Shown: piece by piece, positions 1 through 10,434 of the stretch | Position numbering within the stretch: the stretch's first letter is position 1 | Layout of the letters: every line of letters starts with the position of its first letter | NCBI GenBank assembly: GCA_023375785.1 | Contig: SZWC01000535.1 | Span: forward strand, 200,024 to 264,023 | Direction: 5' to 3' | Source: Penium margaritaceum | Taxonomy: Eukaryota > Streptophyta > Zygnematophyceae > Desmidiales > Peniaceae | Length of the DNA stretch: 64,000 nucleotides | The notes under the pieces: generated by a model | Seen by the model: the letters and a program-made list of their open reading frames with translations, nothing else | Databases searched by the model: none | What the model was told of the DNA's origin: nothing | Made by a program: the position numbers and the translations under genes

Positions 1-560
1 CTGGAGGAAGAGCTCGTATTCCCAAGGCATGAGGGTGCCCTGGGCCGCCATGGTGGAGAGGACGTCGTGAGAGTAGTGCATGAAGACGTCCGCGTACGCG
101 TTGGTGGCACCGCGCTTGATGGTGAGGAGCGCGGCTAGGGGAGGTGGTGCAGAGGTGCCGAGGCGACGAAGGATGCCCTCCACCCGCTGCCAGTAGGCGG
201 TGACCGTCTCGGTCTCCCCCATGTGCAGGGAGTTGAACACCCGCAGCAGGCGGCTGGTCTCAGCCTCGCTTGACAGGCGATGGGGACGAGTGAGGACGTG
301 CCACGCGGCTGCAAGGTCTAGGGTGGCACCAGCGGTGAAGTCACCGAGGTAGGGCTCTAAGGCGAGGCGGGAAGCCGGAGGGGCGACAAGGACTAGAGCA
401 CGTGCGGCACGACCAGTGTCATACAACTGGTCGGCCAGGGTGGGGTCATATGGGAGGGTGTAGCATGCCCACAGACCCTCACCCTGCGCCCAGATCCGGA
501 AGCTGAGCTCCTAGCTCCGGAACTGCTCGCCGGCCTAAAGCGGCGGCAGCGGCATCTCAA
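1..560 (-). pseudogene. copia gag fragment (element A)
   Basis: Minus-strand translation gives a capsid-type Gag stretch with the motif MGETETV followed by YWQRVEG, then a segment ending near MPWEYELFLQ at the window edge. It aligns with the gag of element D (59781-60300), which has MGETETV and WQRAED at the same place. Copia Gag forms the virus-like particle that packages the element RNA. The frame is not open throughout: the upstream part lies in another frame, so at least one frameshift is present. The 3' end, including any zinc knuckle, is outside the window. Confidence 0.7.
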
Positions 561-639
561 AGTCCTTCTGCCTGCGGCCGGCATCCAGAGTGGGGCCAAG
601 GACAGAGGTCACTTTCTGAAGAGCAGCCAGGGGATCAAG

Positions 640-2170
640 GTTGCCGCCACCGACGCCAAAGGGCTGCTGCTGCTACTGCTGCTACCGCTGCTGCTGCTGC
701 TGCTGCTGCCGCTGTTACTGCTTCTGTTGCCGCTGCTACTGCTGCTGTTGCCGCTGTTGTTGCTGCTGCTGCTACTGCTGTTGCTCCTGCTGCTGCTGCT
801 GTTACTGCTACTACTGCTGTTGCTGCTACTGCTGCTGCTGCTACTGAAGCTGCTGCAATAAAGGGGGCCTGGGGGTCCCCCCAACCAAGGAGGACCCCTT
901 CCCACTGGAGCTGCCAGCCATGGTTTGGTGCCCCTTGTTTCTTTTGTGTTGCTGATGTCAGTAGTGACGTCAGCTTAGGGTGGCGTCGACAGGGTAGTTG
1001 CCGTAGATGACTCTCTGTCCACCCTTTGGTGTTATTCCCTATCCCCCCCCCTTTTTTGTGTTGATGACATCAGTAGTGACGTCACTAGTGACTTCAGCAG
1101 TGGGATGCTAACGTCAGAAGCGACGGTTGTTGCGGCTGCTGTTGCAACTACTACTACTACTGCTGCAATTGCTATTGCTGCTGCTGTAGCTATTGCAACT
1201 GCTGGTGCTGTTGCTGCTGTTGCTACTGCTACTGTTGTAGCTGCTACTACTGCTGACGCTATTGCTGGTACTCCTGTTGCTGTTGTTACTGCTGGTGCTG
1301 CTACTACTACTACAGCTGTTGTTGCTGCTGCTGCTGCTACTGCAGTTGCTGCTACTGCTGCAGCTACTGCTATTGCTGCTGCTGCTATTACTGCTACTAT
1401 TGCTGTTGTAGCTGTTGGTGCTGCTGCTGTTGCTGCTGTTGCTGCTATTGCTTTAGCTGCTGCTGCTGCTGTTGTTGCTGCTACTGCTGCAGCTGTTGCT
1501 GCTACTGCTGCTGTTATTGCTGCTACTGTTGTAACTGCGGCTGCTACTGCTTTTGCTCCTGTTGCTGCTATTGCTGCTGCTGTAGTAGCTATGGCAGCTG
1601 CTGCAGTTGCGGCAGAGAAGCTGGTGGGGAGGGGTAATTCTTTTCTTCTGTTTTTTGTTTTGTTTTTCCTTTCGTCTGTCACAGTGGGCTCCGCTGCTCA
1701 TTGTGGGCAGCGCGTAGTGAGCCTGCTATTTGCTGCGAGCAGCGGGCTCGCTGCCCGCAGCCCGTCGGTCGCGGCGAGCAACGGGGTGCGAGCAGCAGCC
1801 ACTACTGGCTGCTGCCGGCAGCTGCTCATGACTACTGTTGCTGTAGCTGGTTGGTGCTGCGGCTTGCTGCTGCGATTGCTGTAGCCCGCTGCTGCTGTTG
1901 GTCGCTGCTGTAGCTGCTGCTCGCTGCCGCTGCTGCTCACTGCTACTACTGCTGCTTGCTACCGTTGCTGCTGCTGCTGCGGGCTGCTACTGCTGGCTCC
2001 CGCCGCTGCTTGCTGCTGTGAGCTGCTGCTGCTGTGGGCTGCTTCGAGCTGCTGCTGCTGCCCGCTGCTGCTGCTGCACGCAACTGCTAAGCTGCTACTG
2101 CCACTGCTCACTGCCGTTGCCTGTGGCTGCCGCTGCTATAGGCTGTTGCTGCTGCTTGCTGGTGCCAGTC
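640..2170 (-). repeat. CAG/CTG trinucleotide-rich leader of element A
   Basis: About 1.5 kb dominated by CTG, TTG and ACTG triplets on the plus strand, that is CAG/CAA on the element's sense strand. It lies between the primer-binding site and gag, so it would be the untranslated leader of the genomic RNA. Long open frames in it (poly-Ala, poly-Ser, poly-Cys) occur on both strands only because the repeat has few stops. A pyrimidine-rich stretch (1639-1682) and two clusters of TGACGTCA-like motifs (953-977 and 1062-1117) interrupt it. Confidence 0.85.
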
Positions 2171-2269
2171 ACTACACCTGAATAATGTTGCAGCGTGCGT
2201 CGTCGCCCGCAGGTGTCGGACGCGGCCTGCCGCTCACCTCCTCGCGTCACGCGTGGGGGTTAGTGCTGC

Positions 2270-2410
2270 CTAAAAACATTTGACAGCATTTCCCCTGGCC
2301 CAGTGGCCGTGGGAAAAACTCTGACGCCGCCACCAGGCGGGTCAATGCTGCCAGAAAAAATCCGGCTGCATTTCCCCTGCACTGGCGCGTATGGGGTCCG
2401 CCGGCGTTGT
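2270..2410 (-). repeat. degenerate leader tandem repeat (A)
   Basis: Two diverged copies of a block containing 'catttcccctg' and 'ctgccagaaaaa' lie between the primer-binding site and the triplet tract. The block resembles, in reverse complement, the 100-bp leader repeats of elements C and E, and a single copy is seen in D near 62010-62060. Confidence 0.5.
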
Positions 2411-2453
2411 CTGGCACCTCTACGACAGTCTTCTGCTACTGCTGCTACGCTCT

Positions 2454-2466
2454 GGCTCTGATACCA
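2454..2466 (-). promoter_or_regulatory. primer-binding site, element A
   Basis: Read on the minus strand this is TGGTATCAGAGCC, the classical complement of the 3' end of plant initiator Met-tRNA. It starts a few bases inside the LTR end, the position where reverse transcription of minus-strand cDNA is primed. Confidence 0.9.
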
Positions 2467-2469
2467 AGC

Positions 2470-3320
2470 TGGAAATCCTAGGCAGCAGGTTGGGGCAGCA
2501 GCGTTGTTGATGCAGCGTGCGGGCTTCCACGCTCGTTGCTCAAGTCTGCTTCCCCCTCAGTCTGCTGCTCTAGAGTCTAAGTTTGGAAGCTCTGGGTTTA
2601 TTTCTCAGAAACGCGCGCGCCAGTGTTAGTACCATAAAGCAGCTGAAAACTGAAAGTGACTGATTAGGAATGAAGAATGAGCAACAATGGGAGACCCCTC
2701 CAATTTCTAGCTCCCCCCCCACTAGTGTAGAACTTGTTACTCAGCTAACCAGCCAATCAGAAAATAGTCCTAGACCTATTTTCTGGCAGGCAGGGTTTTC
2801 TCGGTGAGCCCTGCAAGACGCCCGACAGCCCAAAATCGTGGCGTCGTCCATTTTGCCTGAAAACTGGAGCATACCATAATATCGATGCTGCAAATGCAGT
2901 CGTGCGGTTCGAATCAGTTAGAAAAATAGCAGCAAACAGTTATGGCTACCCGAACCCAGGCTGTGCCTACGACAGTCAGTGATGCCAAACAGGGCCACAC
3001 AGCAGGAGACATGGAGCCTAGGCACAGCATGATGCTGCAGATGCAATGCCGCAATCAGAAACAGCGCTGGGTGCTTGCAGACAGAATCTGCAGTGGCAGT
3101 GACCGCCGGCGACCCGACCGCCGAGGAGGCCTACCGATGGAGCTGAGCACATCGCCGGAGGGAGGAGGCTCCAGCAAACGGTGAGTGGGCCTCAGCGTGC
3201 GTCGGCTTCATGGAGCAACATTCCAGCAGCATCGAGTCTCGTCATCAGTCATCTGCACTCCGATGTACACAAGCCGAAAAGACACAACAGAGTACAATGA
3301 GAGATGCACGAAAACCAACA
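2470..3320 (-). repeat. LTR of copia element A (5' LTR)
   Basis: 851 bp running from TGG at 2470 to CCAACA at 3320, so TG...CA ends. It matches the 846-bp 5' LTR of element D (62141-62986) and the split 3' LTR of D (43404-43765 plus about 51914-52396) over its whole length with moderate divergence. Retrotransposon promoter and polyadenylation signals would lie here, but I could not point to a convincing TATA box. Confidence 0.85.
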
Positions 3321-3424
3321 ATGCGCGAGGTGGGGCTTGCTCACCGGTCTAAGTCCTCGCTCCACCTAACCACACTACTATCGCTTACGTTCTAAGTGAG
3401 CTTGTAACAAAACCATGGTTTCTC
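3321..3424. other. short spacer between elements A and B
   Basis: About 100 bp with no recognisable gene. It ends with the CCGCT copy that forms the left target-site duplication of element B. Confidence 0.6.
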
Positions 3425-3429
3425 CCGCT

Positions 3430-4073
3430 TGAAAAGATGCAAGGAAGATTCCTAGCAACACTACCGTTGACCAGGCGTTAGTGCCTGATCAGACGGTGAC
3501 GACAGTCACAAGTCATGCACGCAACGGCAAGGGTTTGGCTAGGGGACACAAGGCAAAGTGTCTGAATGCTTCGATAGCATTTGCAGAGAGAGTTGACAAA
3601 TGCAAGGTCCATGGCATAAGTACCTGCCGCGGCACACGGCGGGTGTTGCACGCTGCAGTGCAAGATCTGTCCTAAAACCGGCCCAAAACCATTGTTTTGG
3701 CCGTAACTCTGCGCACACATGTCAGAACGCTACGCCGTCTGAACCTAGACGTGCAGAATCACAAGCCGGACGCTACGATTTGTCACATGCATGCATCCGG
3801 CATCGAACGGTGGATACACAATGCAAAAACATGCAAATCAGGCCCATGGCCAGTCCACCGATAAAATCCTGCGTGCTACAGAAAAACTGCAGGAGGTCCC
3901 GGGTAGCGTCCAGAGCTCTGGAACGGCCGTCGGTCAGCTCCAAGCTGGTAGTCCGCCACCGGACAACGCACCGGTACCGCCTGGGTCCGCATCAGGGATC
4001 TGCACGAGTATGGACACGGCCGAGTGGTCACAGTAAATTGTAGAGGTCGACAAGAACGTCACAAATCACAACA
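3430..4073 (-). repeat. 3' LTR of copia element B
   Basis: 644 bp, TG at 3430 and CA at 4073, paired with 17420-18063 at equal length. On the element strand it is directly preceded by a polypurine tract. Confidence 0.95.
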
Positions 4074-4084
4074 CTCCCCCATGA
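4074..4084 (-). promoter_or_regulatory. polypurine tract, element B
   Basis: Minus-strand TCATGGGGGAG abuts the 3' LTR. It would resist RNase H and prime plus-strand DNA synthesis. The core ATGGGGGAG is the same in elements C, D and E. Confidence 0.8.
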
Positions 4085-4136
4085 CCCGATGGTACGCATG
4101 TCCATACACATGCAGCACTGAAATGAGTACAACAAC

Positions 4137-4621
4137 GCATGCAACGACGGAGTGAATGGCCACCACAACACCCCACACTCAACCACTCTCAGGCAAGGGG
4201 CAAAGCCCGACAGAACGAATGGCCACCAGGAACTTTCCGCGTGCTAGTGCCTTCGTCAAGAAGTCAGCACGCTGCATGTCAGTGCCAACCCAAATGACGG
4301 AGATCACGTGTCGCTCCACCAAGTCACGCACAAAGTGATGCTCTACTGCAATGTGCTTTGTGCGAGCATGGAAGACACNGCGTGCAACGACGTAGTGAAT
4401 GGCCACCACAACACCCCACACTCAACCACTCTCAGGCAAGGGGCAAAGCCCGACAGAACGAATGGCCACCAGGAACTTTCCGCGTGCTAGTGCCTTCGTC
4501 AAGAAGTCAGCACGCTGCATGTCAGTGCCAACCCAAATGACGGAGATCACGTGTCGCTCCACCAAGTCACGCACAAAGTGATGCTCTACTGCAATGTGCT
4601 TTGTGCGAGCATGGAAGACAC
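4137..4621. repeat. 242-bp direct duplication around a single N
   Basis: 4137-4378 and 4380-4621 are nearly identical (two differences near the start), separated by the single ambiguous base at 4379. The duplicated segment is the 3' end of the element B RNase H region. An assembly join is more likely than a biological duplication. Confidence 0.85.
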
Positions 4622-7600
4622 CAGAGTTCTCTGCAATAGCAAGAGCACTCTGGTTGTCACAACGAAGCACAATGGCGGGTACTGACAGACCCAGCTCAAG
4701 GAACAGACGTTGCAGCCATACCGCCTCAGCTGCCCCTGCACCCAGAGCAACATACTCTGCCTCTGATAAGCTACGTGCAATGCAGCCCTGCTTCCCGCTG
4801 CGCCAGGACACAGCGGTACCACCAAGCAGGAACACGTAACCGGTGCGACTACGTCCGTCTGGGCTCCAGGCCTAGTCGCTGTTGGTGTAGCCATCAAGGA
4901 CCACCGAACACTGCCGGCGAAAGCAGAGTCCAAGGTACGGTGTGGAGACCACGTACCGCACCACTCGCACAGCCGCATGAAGGGCTCTAGCACGTGGAGC
5001 CTGCGAAAAATGGGCAAGGAGGTTGACGGAAAATGCGATGTCCGGACGTGTGGTAGTGGCTAGGTACATCAGGGATCCGATGAGACGGAGGTACAAGGTC
5101 ACATCCACTGTCTCCCCCAGCTGTGTGGGATCGTCCACCTTCAGGGCATCCTGCCCGTCGGGTGTGAGGGGTGTGGAAGCCATGGGCACTGCGCCGAGGA
5201 GATCGCTGAAGCGCTCCCCCACAACGCGTGCATATTGGGCCTGGTGCAGTAGCAGAGTACGACGTCTGCGGTCTCGTACGATCTCCATGCCAAGAAACAC
5301 CGCTGTAGGACCAAGGTCCTTCATCCTGTAGGCAGTCTGGAGGAAGGCCTTGGCCTCCTTCACGGCCTCCAGTGAAGGAGACGCGATCAAAAGGTCGTCG
5401 ACATAGACCAGGATGGCGGTGAACCGCTCAGGCGTCTGGCGGATGAAGAGAGAGGGATCTGCCTCGCTCTGTACATATCCCGCACGAGTCAGGGTGCCAG
5501 TGATCTCCTGGTTCCAACACCGAGGAGACTGCTTGAGGCCGTACAAGGACTTGCGCAAGCGCCAGACCTTGTCGCCATCCTCAAAACCGGGTGGCTGAGC
5601 CACGTAGATCTCCTCATCCAGAGAGCCATGGAGGAACGCATTGTTCACATCCATCTGGTGTAGTTCCCAGTCATGCTGAGCCACTACACCGAACAGAGCT
5701 CAAGCTGAGGTCATACGGCCGACAGGGGCAAAGGTGTCAGTGTAATCGATGCCCAGAATCTGAGAATACCCCTTGACGACCAAGCGAGCCTTGTGGCGTT
5801 CCAGTGAGCCATCTGGCTTCACATTCTTCCGAAAGACCCACTTGACCTGAATAGCCTTTCTTCCAGGTGGAAGGTCGACTAGCTCGTAAACTCCGTGCTC
5901 TCGGATGGCGCGAAGCTCATCCTCGCAGGCAGCACGCCAAGCGTCAGCATCCTGTGATGAGAGAGCTTCCCTCAGTGTGCCCGGGTCAGGCGCCAAAGCG
6001 GGAGAGCTCTGCGTGGCAAGAGCACACGCCTCAATGCTAGGTCCGATGACCACAAGATCGGCTGCTGTATCACAAGCGATGTGGAACTCGCGAGTGACAA
6101 GGTCGTGCCCTATTGGACACGCTGGGTGTACCTCTGTGTGCTCAGTGCAGACACTCAGGCCTAGGGCCTTTGTGCCGGGGTCACCACTCGCGACGCTGCG
6201 AGTGGAGCGCCTGGGTGCAGGACCAGATGCTCGCTGAGCTCTGGAGTCCAATGGTCGAAGACGACCGCCAGGCTCACGGGAGTAACCTGGGCTCGAGGGG
6301 CGCACCTCAGGCTCAGGAACGGGCACAGTCACAACCGGGGAGGGCTGAGCCAAGGGAGCTGGTGATGTCATGCGAGGAGAAGCGTGTGTGGGAGACACGG
6401 GACTCGGTGTGGCAGTAGGGACAGATGAGGCAGGACCACACACAGAGGCAGGAGTGCCGGCGGACACAGGAGTAAGCACAGGTGTAGGATCATGGGTACC
6501 AGAGGGAGGTGAAGGAACCGGGGTAGAAACCGGTGGTGCTGGAGAGGTCTCTGGGCCGACAGCGATGATGGCTGGGTCATCAAGAGCCGGAGACCGTGAA
6601 GTGGAGGGAGCTCGAACGGGCACATCAGCCTGAAGAGGGGTGCTCGCAGGCGAAGACTCCCCCATCCGGTGAGAAACCTCACACGTAGGGACGTGCGTGA
6701 CAGACAGCGACGTAATCGACGTCAGATCATAGTAGGTGAGGGACTCAAAGAAGAGCGCGTCGCGTGACTCAACAATGCGACGACGGGTAAGGTCCCAAAA
6801 TCGCCAGGCCTTCGATCGCGGGGATATACCGACGAAGGCACACAAGCGACCCCGCGGTGAGACCTTGGACCCCTGCTCGTCCTCGGTGTACCACACGGAA
6901 GCCAAGGACCCCCAGACGCGAGCGAGACGAAGGTCAGCACGATGGCCGAACCAGAGCTCATACGGTGTGACGTGGTCCGGAAGAGGACCGTGCGGGAGGC
7001 GGTTCCAGACCCAAGTCATGTAGGCAAGGCCCTCAAAAGCGAAGGACTCTGGGAGACCGCACTCAGACCGCATAGCGCGAACTGCATCCTCCATGGTGTA
7101 GCTCCAACGCTCAGAAACACCATTCTGCTGAGGAGTAGCAGGAGCGGAGACCTGGTGAAAAATCCCGTGCTCAGCGAAGAAGCTATCCATCTCGCTTAGA
7201 AACTCGCCGCCACGATCCGATCGAAAAGTGTGCAGCGTGTGGCGGGACTGACGCTCAGCCATCACTAGCCAGAGGCGAACCACGAGAGCGGCGTCACTCT
7301 TCTGGCACAGGCTGTAGACCCACCGCATCCGGGTGAAGTCATCAGTCAGAGTCAGGACGTATCGACCCTTATCGGACATAGACTCGATAGAAAGAGGACC
7401 AAGAAGGTCCGAATGGACTAGCTCAAGAGGGCGAAGTGCGCGAGATCGTGAGTCAGGGTAGGTGCAGCGATGCATCTTACCTTGGGCGCAGAAAAGACAG
7501 TCGGTCTTGGGCGGCTTCTCGAAAGAAGCCGCATCAAGACCGAGAGTGGGCTGTGTCCGAATGAGCTTCGATACAGTGTCGGAGCCCACATGACACAGAC

Positions 7601-9496
7601 GGCGATGAAGCAATCGCTTGTGCTCAAGAGACAAAACACCAGTGACAAAAACACGAGCTGAACGGGAAGGGGAGCAAGGAGCAGAAGTCCGGGAAACATG
7701 GTACAGGTCATCCACAACAGAGGCACGCAGAACAATGCTGCGAGGGTCAATGGCAGTCACAGTCGCGGACTCGGCAGTGTGCTCCACAGAGAGTCCCATC
7801 AGTATACAAGCACGTACAAAAAGCAAACTGAGCTCAAGGTCAGGCACAAACAGCACCTCGAAGCACACGACCCCAACACCCTGGACTGGCAAGGACTGAC
7901 CAGAGCCAGTGCGAACGGGACTAACAGACGCAACAGGGCCGAGAACAACGAAGTCACTACGACGACACGTCATGTGATGAGTTGCACCTGAATCGATGAT
8001 CCAAGTGCCACCGGCATCACGACTGGAGGACGTCACTGTACAACGGGCAATGGAACACTCGGCCTCAGACGGACGCTGAGCAGCAGGTGGGGAGAAACGA
8101 CGAAGGGCACAAAGGTGGGACTCATGAATCCAATCTATACAGTCAGGCCCATCATCATCACATGCCGACTGTGCCCCCCCACACGAGTCATCCCGAGCCA
8201 CATGGACAGACGGATCGACAGTGAGTGAATCACTTGGCTGTGACAACACACTCGCACCTCCCTGAAAGCGGAGCGCCAGAAGGTGGCAAAGCTCGGCGAT
8301 GGTGCGGTCGCGTGGGTCCGGATCACTGCTACTCGCCGGTGGGGAAGCAGGAACAGCTGCAGTCGTGGCTGCCACGCATCCCGAGGAAGTCGAGGCTGAC
8401 GTGCTGGACGCGGAACGGAGAGCGTGTGCCGCCTGGAGCCCACGAGTAATCCGCGCCCAGTCGAGCGGCTGTTGGCACTCGGTGTAGCGATGGGCGCCGC
8501 CACAGTTGTAGCAGTGAACGGAACGCCCACTGCTACCACTGGAAGACGACTGCTGCTGTGACTGCTGCTGACCTGGTCCCCGCTTCCCCTTCATCTTCTT
8601 CCCCTGAGCTGCTGCTGCAACACCCTGTGTCTGAGTGGGTGTGAGCGGGGCCGAAGAGGAGGAGGAAGACGAGGACGTGATGGACGATGAAGAAGGAGAC
8701 TGTAGGAGGGATGATGGTGGTGATGCGATGACTGCTGCAGCAAGGGCAGTCTCCTGATGGGCCACGGCTGCCTCGCGGGCTGAAGTCACCTGGAGGAAAA
8801 GCTGATGCGCCCAAGGGAGAAGCTGCAGAGTGGCTGAGAAAGGCTTGAGGATGGCGTCGCTGTACCGTGTGAAGATGTAAGTATACTCAAAGCGAACTCC
8901 GAGCATCATCGTACGGAGCGCCCACAGCTGTGTGCCTCCGGAGGTCCCAAGACGCGTGTAGATGCGCATGGCGCGTCGCCAGTAATCGGCTGCAGGCTCT
9001 CTAGGCCCCTGACGGAGAGAGTGGAAGGCACGAATGTGTGCTGCTCGGGTGGCGTGCGTCTCTGTGGCCAGCAGGGATAGGGCCAGATCCCAACCTCCGC
9101 GTGGCTCGGCGCCGGTGCCTGTGCCAGGCTCGCCAAGGAAAGGTCGGAAGTCGACGACGGTCTTGCGTGGCATGGCGTAGAGGAGGCCGCGCATCACCCT
9201 GGCTGCTGTCAGCACCTGTGCTGGGTCTATAGACAGATACTGGCTGTGGTAGTAGGGCCACACGCCCTCTAAAGTGGCCCAAACCTGAAAGAGGATCTCC
9301 CAGCAGTCGAAGCCGTCCTCAATGATGTACCGTGGGGGTGGTGTCTCAAAGTCCTTGGGTTGCTGCTCCGTGTGGAGGGCGACCGCAGGCTGAGGAGAAC
9401 GAGAGACGGGGAAGACTCCCGGAAGTGGATAGTCTCCGGGATAGTCGGGTGACGGTCGCATCGTAGGAATCCCAGTAGATCTGGTCTCCGTCTGCA
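4422..9496 (-). pseudogene. copia gag-pol polyprotein (element B), nearly intact
   Basis: One continuous frame broken by only two stops, TGA at 5700-5702 and TAG at 4872-4874. In order it shows Gag with the YWRRAMRIY segment; a zinc knuckle CYNCGGAH near residue 317 of the 1253-residue first part; aspartic protease WIIDSGATHHM near 486; integrase with the HRRLCH and CLFCAQGK zinc-binding motif, then D (VHSDLLGPL), D (RSDRGGEF) and E (PQQNGVSE); a Pro/Ser/Thr-rich linker; reverse transcriptase with VNNAFLHG and the catalytic YVDDLLIA; and RNase H with [17 protein letters not shown] and ADFLTKAL. The domain order PR-IN-RT-RH defines Ty1/copia. The N-terminal part of gag continues at 16010-16530 beyond the inserted gypsy element, in the same frame. 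The TGA probably replaces an Arg codon and the TAG a Trp codon. Confidence 0.93.
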
Positions 9497-9500
9497 GCTG

Positions 9501-10425
9501 TGAACCGAGGGGCGCCCGGCGTGACGGTCACACACCGAGCCCTTGGGATAAACCTCCCAACCTTCGACCCCTTGGTGTGTGGGCCAGCCCTTGAGACGTC
9601 GCACAACCCTCTCCTAGCAGCAAGACCACTGCTAGTGACCGAGGTTCCCGTCGTGCGACTCTCCCGGTGGCGTTTGCACCAAGGTGCGCTACGGAAGACT
9701 TGTAGGATCGAATGGACGTGTGTGAAGCAATGCTTGGAACACAAGTAGAGTTGGGCAAGGAATGAATCCTTAGACTTGATAGATCGGTACAAGGCAATGT
9801 ACAAAGTCTCTGGGTAAGATTGGCATGCCTAGAACACCCCTAGGCTTCCTTATGTACCAGTCCCTATGAGCCAGCCGAAAGCTACTCAGTGCCTCGAAGC
9901 CCTCTATCGAGGCGCAATCATGCAAATAACACATGCATCATGTAGTACGTGTCACGGGCTTTCCAATGTACCAAAGAATGCCTCAATCCGTGAAGAAACG
10001 GCTAAGTTATGGCTGTTTGAGTGCTCCACGTGTGACGGCCGCTGGCAACACAGCCAGCGGTGGTCACGGCCGCCCGAAGCGCCCTTGCTTGCGAATGCAG
10101 CTCCAGCCACCATCCCGAAGCACCCATGGGCCCCAATGAACCTTGCCTCATTGGCTAAGCGTCCATCCAGGGGCACTTCGGCTGCAGTGGGCGAGAAAGT
10201 CGCTCCGCCGTGCTCGGGGTCGAACCGGTACGTCTCCTGTTTTCTGGAGGTGTGCCTCCCACTTTTGCACGGCCGTATCTTTCTCGTCCCTGCACCGAAT
10301 GACCCGGTTCTTGGGTCGATTTCGCACGGTTTTTCACGTAGAATACAATGGGAGCATCAAAGCATGCATCTGACCTCAGCATGATGACGTAATCACCGCC
10401 TTGACCGGCGGCTCCCATAACATCA
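9501..10425 (-). repeat. 3' LTR of gypsy G
   Basis: 925 bp, pairs with 15085-16009. On the element strand it starts TGATGTTAT directly after the polypurine tract and ends GGTTCA. Confidence 0.93.
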
Positions 10426-10434
10426 CCCCCCCTC
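10426..10434 (-). promoter_or_regulatory. polypurine tract, gypsy G
   Basis: Minus-strand GGAGGGGGG immediately 5' of the 3' LTR; the primer for plus-strand synthesis. Confidence 0.75.

Larger units (their letters stand above)
1..3320 (-). mobile_element. Copia element A (5' part, truncated by window edge)
   Basis: This is the 5' end of a Ty1/copia retrotransposon read from right to left: LTR (2470-3320), Met-tRNA primer-binding site, a long trinucleotide-rich leader (about 560-2450) and the start of gag (1-560). The LTR, leader and gag are the same family as element D at the other end of the window; the two LTRs are 851 and 846 bp and align along their length. Protease, integrase and polymerase would lie to the left of the window. 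The immediate right flank (3321-3424) shows no clear target duplication to compare, because the partner LTR is outside the window. Confidence 0.85.

Noticed and set aside
1105-1884. 259-codon Ala/Thr/Val-rich frame and its antisense partner
   Set aside because: Triplet-repeat leader of element A; both strands are open and the composition follows the repeat.
4156-4621. A duplicated RNase H domain in element B
   Set aside because: The duplication abuts the single N at 4379 and is nearly identical; an assembly join is the simpler explanation.
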